64,000 bases of DNA from Nageia nagi. Lineage: Eukaryota > Pinophyta. Positions 13,409-27,700 of this stretch are shown here, piece after piece. Under the pieces are notes generated by a model that saw nothing but the letters and a program-made list of their open reading frames with translations, made no database searches and was not told the DNA's origin. Within the stretch, counting starts at the first letter, position 1. Every line of letters starts with the position of its first letter. The position numbers and the translations under genes are program-made. Where the stretch lies: the NCBI GenBank assembly GCA_050084985.1, contig JBITNC010000001.1, forward strand, positions 97,402,001 to 97,466,000, read 5' to 3'.

Positions 13409-14600
13409 TTATGTCACATACATAACAAGTACCATAACCACATGATATCTTATAAACCCCCTTTGATTACCAAAAAAAATCTTCATTACTTTGCAAAATA
13501 ATAAGAATATGTTATTTAACAAAAAATCTTCATCATCCATAACATCACAAGTAACATGATAATATTTTAAATGAGAAGTAGGCTCTTCCTTACCTTTAAA
13601 ACTTGCAACTTCATATTTTGGTTGTACAGGCTTATTAATCGATGGTGAATGTAATGGTTGATTGCATAAATTTTTGAACAAAAAATATTATCATGCACTT
13701 AATTGATTTATCATTTATACAACATGATTAACTAGAACTTAAAATTTATATGAATAGAATTCTTTAATTCATTTATATTAAGTTGAAATAACATATGATA
13801 TTGTTAGAAGCATGGATCATTTTGATATTTATTATAAGTGCATTACACATAGGCCAACTTAATAACATTTAAGATAATGAATTTAACTAGGAATAAATTA
13901 TTTTATATACATAATAGGATCAATGGTTGAGATAAAAGGGTAAAAAGGCATTGAAGCATGGAATACTATAGCCTTGAAATGGACAATATTGTTTGTAATG
14001 AGTATGGAATACACATTGATAGTATCTTACCATCAAGTTTGAATATGAAAGGTAGAGCATAATAAACTATTAAGTTGAAGAATATTGATTATTCACAAAG
14101 GTAGAAGCTACCATATATGATGTTGGTATGGATCATGATATGTCTAATAGTGGAAACATTAGGAGGTATGCTTCTAAAGGGTGTTAATATATCTTGAATT
14201 AATTAATGAGGCTTTTATGATTCTAAGCTAAACTAATTGTAGTTGTCAAGATTACTCAAAGGATTTTGATACCATATAGTAGCAACTTGGGAATAGTAAG
14301 CATCTAAAAGGTAGTTGACCTACAAGGGATCTAGGTTCTCCTATTATTATTGATTTCAAGATAAAAAAAAGGGTGGCATGTTGAGCATACAACAAAATTA
14401 GAATTTCTTGCTTTTGATTAGATAAATTTCCAAGAACTTTATCAAAAGCTTCTAGTAGTTAGTTTAGAGTAGCATGTCAATTATTTTTAGGATTAGAAGA
14501 ATGATGATCAGAAGGAACTTGCTTATGAATTTTATTATTAAAATAATCTATCTAAGTATTATCCTCTTCACCCTCAAGAAATTCATTTGAAAGAAAAAAT
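13409..14600 (-). pseudogene. Decayed Ty3/gypsy gag
   Basis: Minus strand. An N-terminal piece near 14400-14600 contains LLEAFDKVLGNLSNQKQEIL. The capsid-like piece at 13681-13409 contains QPKYEVASFKGKEEPTSHL and later DEDFLLN, the standard opening of a plant gypsy gag domain. No protease or polymerase follows on the left. It belongs to the same broad class as the gag at 46.2-46.5 kb. Confidence 0.55.
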
Positions 14601-15401
14601 GGGGACAATATTTTAAATTATAAGAAGCCAAAGGCCTTTTCTCACCTTAATGGGGAAGAATATGATGACTTGCATATTAAGAAAATTTCAAAAAATTAAA
14701 AACAAGGTTATAGAAAAAACATTTAGACATGTTTTTCAAATCCCATATACACATAATATATGATGCATAATGTAACTAAAAAACAAAGATCATAACTTTT
14801 TCATGTCAAGTTTAGTAAAATCTTAATACTAAAAGAATGATCTTAAATAGTAAGTAAAAACTTTGAGAAAATATCTTTAACATAATGGAAAATTTTACTA
14901 TCTAATTCAAGTTATATATATAACAAAAAAAATCCATATGGTGGGGGCCTTCATATTAGAGGTTGCAATTGAAAGTATCTATTATATCAAAGTCACTTAG
15001 AACTTGCACCTAGCTTCAACCATGTAGAGGTATGAAGATTTGAACTTGGACCTCCTATAAAACTTTCTCATTACTTCCCAACTACATTAACATAAATAAA
15101 TAATTCAAATAATATAATTGAATGAATACAATCATCATATTTTTTTTTCTTAAAATATAAAATTCTTCCACATTCTAAATATTTTTTATTCCTTTTACTG
15201 TATTGTAGAATATCTCTCCCAAAGTTAAAAAAAAAAAAAGCTATATCAAACTTAGTTATATAATTCCTTAATAAACTTCTAACTCTTACAAGGGTGACCA
15301 TACAAACAATTCTCCGATTGAAATTTCAATTTAAAATGATACCTATTAAACATAAAGTTTAAAACAAACTACATTAATTTTAGTGTCAATTCATTTGCTA
15401 A
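14601..15401. other. Upstream flank of GLX1
   Basis: AT-rich with poly-A and poly-T runs. No TATA box at a convincing distance and no coding sequence. The stretch at 14990-15060 has a degenerate tRNA-antisense look (TTTGAACTTGGACCTCC), as in some SINE-derived repeats, but is too short to call. Confidence 0.35.
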
Positions 15402-15733
15402 CCATCATCAACATCTTATCAGAAGTGGAAGAGTAAGTTTTCTCCTAACCCTTATATCCCCCATGGCAGGGCCATCTCCATCTCTCTGCTTGCCTCTGTA
15501 TATGCTGTCAGATTCTACAGACCTTCATTTGGTGCTGCTGATTTCAGACATACTTTTCTAGTTCCCAAGCCCAAAACATTTTACAATAATGTCACCACAG
15601 TCAATCTCATGAACTCTGATTTGTTGTTGTATCACATTGTGATTCTGGAACATACGTACATTGTTTATATCACTTTTTTTTAAGTACTGGATTGTGGTCT
15701 GTTGTGCTGAATCTTCTTCATGTTGGGTTGCAG
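15402..15733 (+). other. 5' region of GLX1; possible leader exon or presequence remnant
   Basis: Upstream of exon 1 a TTGCAG acceptor-like site ends at 15733, and the bases from 15734 to the ATG are in frame with GLX1, reading SNQRLTRAFT before Met1. Further up, one frame is open from 15402 to about 15680. It reads as a stretch rich in Ser, Arg, Ala and hydrophobic residues with few acidic ones (ISISLLASVYAVRFYRPS), like an organelle presequence. The nearby ATG at 15463 is out of that frame by one. This could be a 5' UTR exon, a presequence exon of an alternative transcript, or chance. No clear TATA box is seen. Confidence 0.3.
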
Positions 15734-15763
15734 TCTAATCAGAGATTAACAAGGGCTTTCACA

Positions 15764-18700
15764 ATGGCTGCAAGTGCCAAAGAGAGTGCTGCCAATAATC
15801 CAGGGCTTCATGACAAGCCAGATGAAGCAACTAACGGGTATATCATGCAGCAAACGGTAAGTGAATTAATTGATTTTTGGGTATTTTCATGATTTTTCAT
15901 ATTTTTTTAGACCCAATTTACTGAACAAAGTTTAATAACCTTGCATTAACTTATATTATAAGATTACCCTTTTCTTTTCCTTTGTATCGGAGTATGACTG
16001 TAAATTTTAATGATAATTTTTTCTGTTAAAATAAGTTGAAAGTTTTTCATAACCTTGCATTACTTTGTTGCTTGCATAAGTTTATTTGTCATTTGTTTGG
16101 TTGAGATTGATTCGAGTGTGAATTGGAAGAGAATTTTATCTGCTGAATGTTAGGGTTTAAGTAATAAATCCCAGATTCATAATATGTGGAATCGTTTGAA
16201 GGTTTTTGATTTTAATTATCAATTATAGAGTTTCTTCTTTATCGCTTTTAATTGTGAATAGCGGTTTTTTTTTTTTTTTAAATCATGTCTCTAATTATTT
16301 TTTGTTCTCCAATTTCAGATGTTTCGAATCAAAGATCCAGCAGTTTCTTTGGATTTTTATTCCCGTGTTTTGGGCATGAAGTAATTTACTTCTGACTTTT
16401 CTGCTTATAGAGGGAAAATTTTTGTGGCAAATACTCATCAATAGACTATTTTTTTGAAGTTGTTTTTCAAAGATATTTGTCTATTGAAAATGCAATTTTC
16501 TCTAGTGTCTCTTATAAATTGGCCAACATTTTACCTGAGATATAAAATTTTGAGGAGACAGTAAAATTATTTGCAGTTACTTTGCCAAAATTAAATGCTG
16601 TAATTAATAATGGAATAACTTTGCTAGAATATCTAAACGTCTTTGTATGGTATCTTTGAATTCACCGGTTTCATTGTTATTAAAAGCAATTGGTTCAACC
16701 TTGTTTTAAACACTAGCTTCAGGTAATTCATGGCTTTATTAAAGATAGACAATGGGTTTGTTGTTCTGGTTACACAGAACTTGTGGCATGTTGGTTGTAG
16801 AAAGTTGAGTCCCTTGAATCTGCAACGCTGCCTCACGTGGGAGAGGATAAATTATAGCCCTTAACATGTTTTAATATCATCCATGATATATCCTAATCTT
16901 GATATGTTTAATGAAGACAAATAAATCCTTTTGTCGAGGGAAAGGCTTCTCAGGTGACTGAAGTTCATTTATTTTTTATGAGATACATATCCCAGTTTGC
17001 AGTCAACCAGTGCCAACATAGGATTTGTTTAAGTTCATTTAAGTAAATTTAAGACCCACCATGATACAAAGTGCCACATGGACTCAGAAGCATCTAAGCA
17101 ACCGTTTTGTATTCAAACAGCTATTTACAAATTGAGTTGCATGAAGTTGATTCTACTTCCACCAGATATATTTCTGTTTTAAACTACAAATTTTTTGTTT
17201 TATGGGTTTTTATGAGCATTTGAGTTGTCATTTCTTATTATGAATGTCAGATTACTTAAAAGATTGGATTTTCCAGATATGAAGTTCAGTCTCTACTTTA
17301 TGGGGTATGAGGTAAAATGCATTGGCATACTTCAAAATCTTTCTGTTTTTGGATTATCATTATCTGTATTCATACTTTGGGTGAACATCCATATGGGCTT
17401 TTTAACTTACATCACAGAAACCTAAACTGCATTGGTCTAATATTGTACATTTTTCCAACAGGATAGTGATGCTGCTCCAGCAGATCCAGTAGAGAGAACA
17501 GTCTGGACTTTTGGTCAGAAGGCTACTATTGAACTTACACAGTAAATTAGCTATACCCTGCTTATTTTGTTAGGTTCATTCATCTAGGGACTGATGTTAT
17601 CAGATAGGAAAGAACATGATATATAGTTTTGCAAGCCCTTTAAAATTTGATTTTGTTGTTACTGTACTATTTACTTCACTGTTTTTTCCTTCCTAATATT
17701 TGATTCTGTTGTGATACAGTAACTGGGGAACTGAATCTGATCCTGACTTTAAAGGCTATCATAATGGAAACACCGAACCACGTGGTTTTGGTACAGACTA
17801 TCTGTTCTTCTCTATGTTTGTGGATTAAGGAAATTTAATACTTTATTGTCGTCAGGCTTAAACTGGAATGCTAGTTAGTCATAGCTGGCTTCAGTTGAAA
17901 ACATGGTTTGACATCAAGCAGAGACAAGGGATAGGTCCTTATGGGTTAATTTTCTAAACTACATTTTTTATATTATAATTTTCATACTGTGCAGGACATA
18001 TTGGCATTACAGTCGATGATACATACAGAGCCTGTGAAAGGTTTGAAAAACTTGGAGTTAAGTTTGCAAAAAAGCCAGATGATGGTACTTGTTCTCTTTC
18101 ATTTTACAAAGTGGGGTAGAGTGAGTTGGTGTTTAATGGTATGAGCTTGTAATTGAGGTGTATTTTGTGAATACTAGTGCTATATACATCAATATGTTGT
18201 TGAAATATACCAAACAGAAATATACCAAAAATAACAGGAAAATGGCAACACGAAACTCTGATTTTTATTTTGTTTTTTCACACAAAACCCTGATTTCAAA
18301 AACAGCAGATTAACAACAGTAAAAAGAGACTGTTACAGCTAGAATGTATCAGAAACACACCTCAAAATGCAAAACAACCTTCACATAAGCTGAATGTCTG
18401 ACTTTAATGAGCAGATCTGAGACAAACACCCTTTAGATGTCAAAACAAGTCTCTCCAAGGGCTGATGTCTGACCAATATGACCAGATCTTCACTCAAGAT
18501 GCCCAAAAATGTCTTCTAGTTGTCCCAAAAATGAGATGTCGGGTTCCATGTGTGGGAGTAACCTTTAAAATCTGCAAATTCTGCCTCCTAGACCTGGATG
18601 TCACACTGGGAAGAGGTTACTAGAGCAAAGCCCTTCCCAAATTTGTCACCAATGTTGCAACCAATGGCAGATCTGAGAAATGTAGTCCACTTATTCAACA

Positions 18701-21700
18701 AATGAGCCCAAACACAAACCTTAAATGGATTTGTTGTAAAACTAGATAGCTAGCTAACTGGTCTAGCCTCCAATGGATAGATTAAAGGGAACCCTAAATC
18801 TCCTATTGAAATCTGAAGCGTTAAGAATACAACAATATTTCCAATTCTTCAATCACAATTCCAAGCTATCTCCAAATGAAACCCTAATCCTTCTTTATAA
18901 TCACAACCTAATGAGAGAATAGATCTCAACCCTTGATTTTGGCATGGATGGCTGAGATTAGATCTCACTAACTTAAGATCTAAGGGCTGTGATATAATCT
19001 TTTTTTGAGATAACTTAAGTCACCTTGGCCGAGTTAAAGGGACTCCAAATTTAGCTAACCCTTCTTCAAAACATCTCCAAACACCTCCCAACTCCAATGT
19101 TGCCCACCAAAGCAGCTGAAAGAGCCTCTAGGAGGCTGATGTCACATTTTGGAGCCCATATCCACCTTCCACAAGCCAACGTTAAGGCTGGGAATGTTCC
19201 CCTATGCCCAACATGGTATTCCAAACTCTCCAATGTTGGCCATGTAAGCATTTTTCATGTTTACACACCAACCTCCCTTCCAGAAAAGCCAATTTCACTA
19301 TTAAACCTCATCAAATTAACAAAAATTCAAACAAAACACACCACACAAACAATATTTACATATTTACAAAGCTGGGCAAATTTTGGGACATTACAAACCC
19401 ATCCCTCCAGAATTGCTTGTCCCCAAGTAATTTATCAAGGTTGGATGTTTAAGAATTTCTAGCGCTTTCCATGTAGCATAATCTTCAAGCAAATCTTTTC
19501 ATTTGATCAAATATTCGTTGAGGGTTTTATTTCTCAACCTCTTCTCACTCATTCGAAGGATCCTTTCTTGGACCAATTCCAAATTTACCTCTTCATCAAG
19601 GGGTGGCATAATTTGTGAAGGCACAACATTTTGTCTCAAAGCCTTCTTTAAGCAAGATACATGGAATATGTTATGAATTCTGCTGCTTGGGGGTAGTTCC
19701 AGCTCATATGCTACCTCTCCAACTCTTGTTACCACCCTATGAGGTCCATAAAAACGTGGCTGCAATTTTTTTACACCACTCTTCTTCATTGTAGTTTGTC
19801 GATAGGGCTGCAAACGCAAGTAAACCATGTCATCAACTTCAAAACTGCATTCTGTCCGGTTCTGATCAATGTATTTCTTCTGCTGATTTTGGGTCTGCTG
19901 CAAATTTTCTCTCAAGGATTTCAGTATGTCGTGATGCTGTTGTATAAAATCAGCAGCTGTAGGTATTTTACTATCTTCCGAAAACAAATCATTAAATTTG
20001 GGAGACTCATATCCATACAATGCCATAAAAGGTGACATTTTTAATGGACATGTGATAGGAGCTATTGTAGTAGAACTCTTTAACATACATCCATTTAACT
20101 CAAGCTTGCTGCTATCCCTACACATAGTTCTGCAAATATCCCTCAACCCATTTGTTTATAATTTCTATCTACCCATCTGTTTGAGAATGATAACTACTGC
20201 TTGGAGTTAATTCCATATCATACAATCTGAAAAAACTCCTACCAAAATATGCTCATAAACTTGTTGCCTCTATCATGCACAATGGTTTTAGGCAAATCGT
20301 GTAATTTGAAAATCTCCTTAAAGAATAATTCAACAAGTTGTGCTGTTGTTATTGTTGGAATGTATAATGCATTATTGTAAAGGTTATGTAATAATATTCT
20401 ATGTAAGTTCACTAATACTTAAGACTATCATTTGATACCTTAAGTATTTAAGTGAATATGATAATGTAACTTGTCCTACTCTCCATGTCATGAGCATGCC
20501 CCTTGGGTAAAAAGATGTACATGTCATGCTTTTGTACATTGGGTAAAAGGGTGATCCAAAGAGAGATTTTGGCCTATAAATAGAAGGCTCTCTCTTCGGG
20601 TCAAACACCAATTTGTAAAGTTATTTCAGAAGATAGTGTTTAGGAGTTGAAATTATGAGAATTGTAAGAGTTCATATTTGAGATTAAGAGAGATCTAGTT
20701 AGTGGATGTACACTTAGTTGGAAGAACCACTTACATCTTGTGTTATCTTTGTGAGATTGCTTTGTGAGTTTGTTAGTTGTGTATTGTGAGTTTTCATGTG
20801 ATTTTGGGAGTTTATAGTTGTTTAGTTTATAGTTCAACTCTTTCATTGGTATCAGAGCTCCTTGAAAGCTTTTCACATCCTTGGTGTGGAAGCTCCTCTT
20901 CAACCTTTTTGGAGGTTCACTCTTCTTGGTTGAGGTAAAACAATTTAGAGGTATAACCCCCTATCCTTTTTAATAGTTCATTCTTGATACTAACATTCTT
21001 TTGTAATTATGTTAGTTCAACTCCTAGCAAATATTGTTTCAATAACATAATATATTATTGCTTTTTTTTTCTAACAATCTTTTATGTTAGTGATTGAGCA
21101 TTAATATATTAGGCAAAATTTGCCATTTTTATTTTCCTCATGAGGTGCTAACATTGTTTATATGTTAGTTTCAATATTGAAGAGTTTATATATATATATA
21201 TATTATACAATTGTGTTACTAATACTCCATGGTAGTTTCAATTCTTTTTTGAGAGAATTTCTTTAAACCTAAAGTATTTAGGTTGTAACAAGTATTAGTC
21301 TCTTTTTTTGAGTTTTTTTTTTTTTGTAATTTTTTTCTTATTAATGAAAATAAATTCAAGATCAAATTACAATTTTTTTTTTAACTCAAAATTTCTTTAC
21401 AAAAAAAAAAATTGAGTTATCAAATATAAAGTTGTTTTTTGTTCAATATATATACATACATTAAAATATAAAAAAAACTTTGAATTTTTTTTTTGTTATT
21501 ACAACTTAGAATTGTTTTGGGTGACCTCCTTTCCAAGTTTAAATTTGCAGGTTTCACCTGCGGTCGCCCTCTTCCTTATGGCCTCTTGTGGCCGCCAGGC
21601 CCTCTCTTTGCTGGCCAGCAGGCTTCTCCGCTTTGCTTCCTATGTTGTAGCCCCCTTCTCTCTGGTTGAAACCCCACACGTGAGTATCCTATTTGCATTA

Positions 21701-24700
21701 AGAAGGTGGGGAAAGGTGATTGATCTGGTTGCTTCTTACAGTCTCGAGTAGCCTCTTCCCCTTTGCTCTCTGGTTGGTCCCACAGGGGATAACCCTTTTA
21801 TGTTGGCCCACCCTCTCTACTATTGCGCGAAAGCTATCCTTCACCCGCCTATTTTTTTGCGACCTTCTAAAAAACCCCTCACATCGTTTCAACAAAGCCT
21901 CTGCATCTCGTGAGCTCCATGAAAATACCACAATTCTTGGCCGTGACCTCAACCCTGCATGACCCCTACTACCTCTGACTTGCCGCACTTCCCCATGCTT
22001 CCCTCCCTTACCATGACCTGGCTATGTTGGCTACCCCACAACCGTTTCAAGGCCCTCATGGCCGTCTTTGTCAATTCACCCTCTATCCTCCCAAGTCTCT
22101 ACATGACCTTATTTTTTCTCTTCTTACTCCATGTGATACTCCTTTTCTTTATCCACTCTCAACTACCTTATTTTTTTAATAATTCCTTTTAACCTATAGT
22201 GGTTGATGAGCATTTAATTCTTTTGTGATTACTTGCAAGCCATTTGCATCTAGAAGCAATCGTATACCTTTTTTTTGGTAGACTTTTAATAGGTTTTTGC
22301 TTGCTTGCAAGCCATTTCTTTTTATTAAGTGCTTCTGATGAGTATAATTACATTGCTTTAGAGTAAGTAGATGGTCAAAAATACATCATTACTCTTAAAT
22401 GCTTTCCTACTTTTTAGAAAAATATGGCAAGTATAAAGTTTTTTTTTTAGGAGTATAATTTTTTTGCCTTGATAAATACTTCTAAGTATGGCTATTTACT
22501 TAGGAGAAATGATAAGTATTTCTTTTATCTCTAACAAGGGGGATAATTCCTTTTTTAATACTTAGAAGATAATTTGTTAGCATACAAGTATTTTTTTTGA
22601 CATTTTTTCCTTAGTAAAATCTCTAAGGTAAAACTAGTATGCTATCTTTAGGGATAAATCTTTAAGTAAAAAGAGGGGAATTTGTATAGTTCTTTATTTA
22701 AATATTTATCTAGATATTGCATGTTAGAATATTGCATCTTTCTAAATTTCTTTATGCAAAGTTAAATGAACTTGTGCATACTATGGAAATGATGAAATAT
22801 TTTATGCATTTTTTTCTTTTTATGTTATGATGGAATGATGCATACTTAAAATTTTTTAAGTTAGGGAATGATGTATGCTTATTACTTAAATTTTTAAGTT
22901 ATTATGCATTTAATTTTTTACTTCTTTATGCAAGTATTGAGTGGAATTGTGTAAAATAAAGAATGATGTAAAGATGTCCTTTAAGGTTTGGTAAACAAAA
23001 CCCATTGGACTCTTAGGTTTCAAATTTCAAATGATGATGTTTTACTTATGCTCTTTTACTTCATGTTTTCGCATTTTGATTTATTTGTTTATGCAAACAA
23101 AAACGCAAACATTGATATGAGCAACCTCCTAAAATGAACACATCTGCATGTATATTGTGCAACATGACTTGTTTGGGGAGCCATGAGGCGAGGACAGGTG
23201 GATTGGAGCCTTTAAGTCCGACAATCCAAGTGAAAAATCTTTACTTCTCAATTGCCCTAAGTTCTCTGTTGGTCTGGACATAACTCCAATAGGTGTATAG
23301 ACATATGTGTAGTGATACCACATGTCCGCACGTCCATTTAGGGATTATCCTAATAACCTAGGACGATAACTTAAAACCTAATCAAGATTAATAATTTGGC
23401 CTATCCATTATATATCATAACTTTGGAAAATAGTAGGTACTTCTCCTTGTGAGAGTATAATACTGAACAAGGCGAACTGGTTGAGGATTGGTAGTACTTG
23501 GCTCTTCTTGTGTAGGCATCCAGGTGAAGGTTTAATTTTAGATAAGAAAACAAACTCAAACAATGTCATTTTACATCTACGGTTCTTAAGATGAGAAATG
23601 TATTTGAGTACAAGGGTTATTATTTGAGTTGTAAAACATTTGCACTTGTGAATCAAATCAAGCATGTCTTTAGTGTTAAATTTAACATGTATTATTTATT
23701 TGGTTAAAACTTAACATATAATATCGTTTATTGAACCACATGCTTATTACTTTTTCATATCCTTGTGTAGCAAATGGGAGACTCCTTTTTACCTAAACAC
23801 ATTTTGATGGTTTCAACTTTGGGATTTTGGAATCTCAAATGAGAGCTGAGTTGCAGGCAAAGAAGCTTTGGCAAATAGTGAATGAGAACCTTGTACCTCC
23901 TACAGATGAGAAGGCATTAGAGGCTTACAACACAAAGAATTAGTTAGCAACCTTCATGATTTTCCGTGCAGTTTCAGATGATGTGCTTATGATAATTTCT
24001 TTTTCAACCTCAGCAAAGGAAGCTTGGGATAAGCTTAAGCAAATCTACCTTAGTTCAAAGTTTTCAAGAAGGTTTAATATTATCCAAAAGTTGTTTCAAT
24101 CTCATCAAGGGAAGATGAAAATGTTGCTATTTACTTGAACAAAATCATTGACCTAAGGACCCAACTTGTTGCTTGTGGGTGCAATTGGATCAATGATGAG
24201 TTCATGGTCTTCATCATTCTTCAAAGCCTTTCTTCAAAGGTTGGAAACTTTGTGACGGTTATGGAAATAAGGTTTGATGATGAAGAAGAAATCTTCTCCC
24301 TTAAGAACTTTTCTAGGCTCCTTTTGAAGCATGAGAAAACTTTTAACAAAAAGGTGTTGATTTCTTCTCCTAGGGATAATAACATTGCTCTTGGAGCAAC
24401 CAAAACTACTTTCAAGAAGAAGTTCAACCAGAAATTTTTTTTTATCCTTCTTCCTTCAAAAGGTTTGAGAAAAGAGACTTAGCAACAATAGCAACAAGAA
24501 CAATGGCAACAACAGGAACAACAACAGTAGCAGCAGGAACAACGGTAACAACCACTTCAAGCAAAGAGATGGAAAAGGCAAAGCAAACAATCCATATCCT
24601 AAAGAAAAGTTTGATGGTAATTATAACTATTTGTGGCATCCAAGATCACAAAGAAGTTGATTTCTACAAAAGAAAAAGAGGGAAAAAGAACAAAGGCAAT

Positions 24701-27700
24701 GGAAATGTAAAAAACTTCAAAGGAAAGAAGAATATTCAAGCTGGTTTTGCTGTAGCGTTTTACTCCATGTCTTGCATTTTTTCGTCTAATTGGATTGTTG
24801 ATTCTGGTTGCTCTAATCACCTATGCTTTGAAAAAGATAAGTTTGAGAATTTTCACAAGTATAAAAAAGATGCAGTTGTGATAGGTGATAACTCTTCCCT
24901 TGAAATCCAAGGAATTAGGAGTGTGTTGATTCACGAGAAAGTTCTTAATAATGTACTTTATGTTCGTAAGCTTAAGATGAACCTTCTCTTCATGATCCAA
25001 GTTGTTAGAAAATAGTACTTTTTTGAGTTCGACTCTCAATCCTGGTGTATTAAGAAAGGATTTGCCACGTTGGTTGAAGGATCAATGAAAGATGATCTCT
25101 ACGTTGTGGATCAAGTTCCATCAAAGATGTGTCTTGCTACAAGTGTGTGTTCTAAGGCAATCTTTGGCACCAACGTTTAAGGCACCTTAACCACAAGAGT
25201 ATTCAAGTCATGAAAGACCAAGAATTTGTAAAAGGTTTGCCTTCAATTTCTTTCGATTGGTCTATGTGAGAAGTGCATTCTCGACAAGATGCATAGGCAA
25301 AAGTTTGAAAAAAATAAGCAACAAGAGCATCTCAACCTCTTCAACTTGTGCATTCAGATTTGATAGGATCGTTTCAAACTAAGTCGCTTGGAGGAGCATC
25401 TTACGTCTTGCCCTTCATTGATGGCTTTAGCAAGATGACCTTTGTGTATCTACTTGAGCACAAGGATCAAACCTTTGAACGTTTTAAGATTTTTAAGGCC
25501 TTTGTTGAGAATCAAACTAACCTTAAAATCAATATGTTGAGATAAATAATGCGGGAGAATATAATAACAATGAGTTCAATGACTATTGTGCTAAGTATGG
25601 AATCAAAAGGCATTTTACAATTCCTTACACTCTTCAGCAGAATGGTCTTGTCGAAAGGAAAAACAAGACAATTATAGAAATGTTAGATGCATGTTGGGTA
25701 ATCTTCTAGTTTCTTGTGGGTTGAAGTAGTAAACATTGCTATTTACATCTTAAATAGGTGTCCTACAAAAGCCGTTCAAGGTAAAGCTCTTTTTAAGGTA
25801 TGGTCAAGAAGAAAACCTAGCATTTATCACCTTAGGGTGTTTGGTTGTGAAGCATTCTCCTACATTGTTTCTGAGAAAATGAAGAAATTAAACAAAAGGT
25901 TGAAAAATGCATCTTTGTGGAGTTATGACAGTTAGCATAGAGGTTACAGGCTCTACTCTCCATCCTATAAAGCAAGAAATGTCAAGTTCAATGAACTTCT
26001 TGAAAAATCTGTTTTTAATAAAGATATAGGTGATCCAGGGGACTCTTCAGTTGCACCTAACTGGTTGGATATTGATGTAGATAAGTCACTTTAGGAGCAA
26101 AATTCTCCAACTCAAAGGGTACAAGGAGCATGACCTTGAACAAATCCTTATTTGTCAAGATTGACAACAAACATGAGTCCTCAACCTTCAAAGAAGCTTC
26201 TAAGCACAAGTGTTGGATGGAAGCCATGAAAGTGGAGTATGAGGTGTTCATGAAAAATAAAATTGGGATTTGGTTTCTTATCCCAATCAGAAGAATGTGA
26301 TTGGCAATAAGTGGATCTACAAGGTCAAGTTCAATTTTGTTAGGGATATTGAGAAATAAAAGGCAAGGTTAGTAGCCAAAGGTTTGGCTTAGAAATATGG
26401 TGTAGATTACGAGGAAACCTTTGCTTCCGTGGCAAAGATGTTTACTGTGAGAATTATCCTTGCTCTTTCTGCAGCTTAAGGATGGAAAGTTTTTCAACTT
26501 GACGTCAAGAGTGCATTTCTCAATGGTGATTTAGATGTAGAAACCTTCATGAATCAACCAGAAGTGTTCATTGTGGAAGGCAAAGAGTCCTTTGTGTGCA
26601 AGCTAAAGAAGTCATTATATGGACTTAAGCAAAGCATCTAAACTTGGTACAGGAGATTTTAGGGTATTTTGCAGACATTGGTTTCTCCATGTGCTTTTCA
26701 GACTCCGATTTATATGTGCTCACTCAAAAAAAAGACGTGGTTTGATTCTCGTTTATGTGGATGATTTTTTGATTACTGGGAACAATGATGAAATCATTCA
26801 ATAATGCATATCCAAACTTAAGGCAACATTTGAAATGACTGATCTTGGTCTCTTGCACTACTATCTTGGAATGCAAGTGTATTAATACAAGGATTGTACT
26901 TATCTCAGTCAATTTAAGTATATATTAGATATCTTGTAGAACTTTGGAATGGAGAGTGTAAATATGCTATGATCCTAGTTTCTTCCAGAATCATTGTTTC
27001 GCTGAGCTCCAACTCTCAGTTAGCTGATGCTACAACTTTACTGGCAATTAATTGGTAGTCTTTTGTATTTGACTATTTTCAAGCCAGATATTGCCTTTGC
27101 AGTGAATCTGATGGCATGATTCATGCAGAAACCATATGTTGAGCATCTCAATGCTGTTAAGCAAATATTGAGGTATGTTGCAGGGACTAAGGATCTTGCT
27201 CTCAAGTATTCTAAGTTGCCTTTGTTTGTTCTCTTTGGATTTTCAGATTCTGACTATGTGGGAGATAAAGATGACAGGAAATCAATCTCTGCGTATGTGT
27301 TTAGCATTGGTTCAGATTGTATCTCTTGGGCTTCCAAGAAGCAGCCCATTGTTTTCTCTCCACCACAGAAGCTAAATATCGTGTCATGTTTGTTGTAGCT
27401 CAGGAAGCCATTTGGTTAAGGCATCTTCCGAAAGAAATTAAGTATGAGCAAGGTGGGTCATCTTTGATTTCTTCAAACAATCAATCAGCAATATCTTTGG
27501 CTAAGAATCTTGTGTTTAATCAGAGAACAAAACATGTGGAAATCCAGGCACATTTATCAAGGAAAAGTTTCTTAATGGCATCATACACCTGGAGTATTGT
27601 CCATCTACTTTGAATTCCATTGATTTGTTCACCAAGCCCTTCCCGAAAGCTCAGTTCTGTGAGCTTAGGGATGCTGTCAGGTTGGTGAAGTTGCCTTTAA

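Noticed and set aside
15071-15301. Short gene upstream of GLX1
   Set aside because: Phe/Lys-rich translation of an A/T-rich stretch with homopolymer runs; no conserved text.
19097-19462. 121-codon open frame on the plus strand
   Set aside because: It lies inside the gypsy LTR and its matching frame in the right LTR is broken; no protein family recognised.
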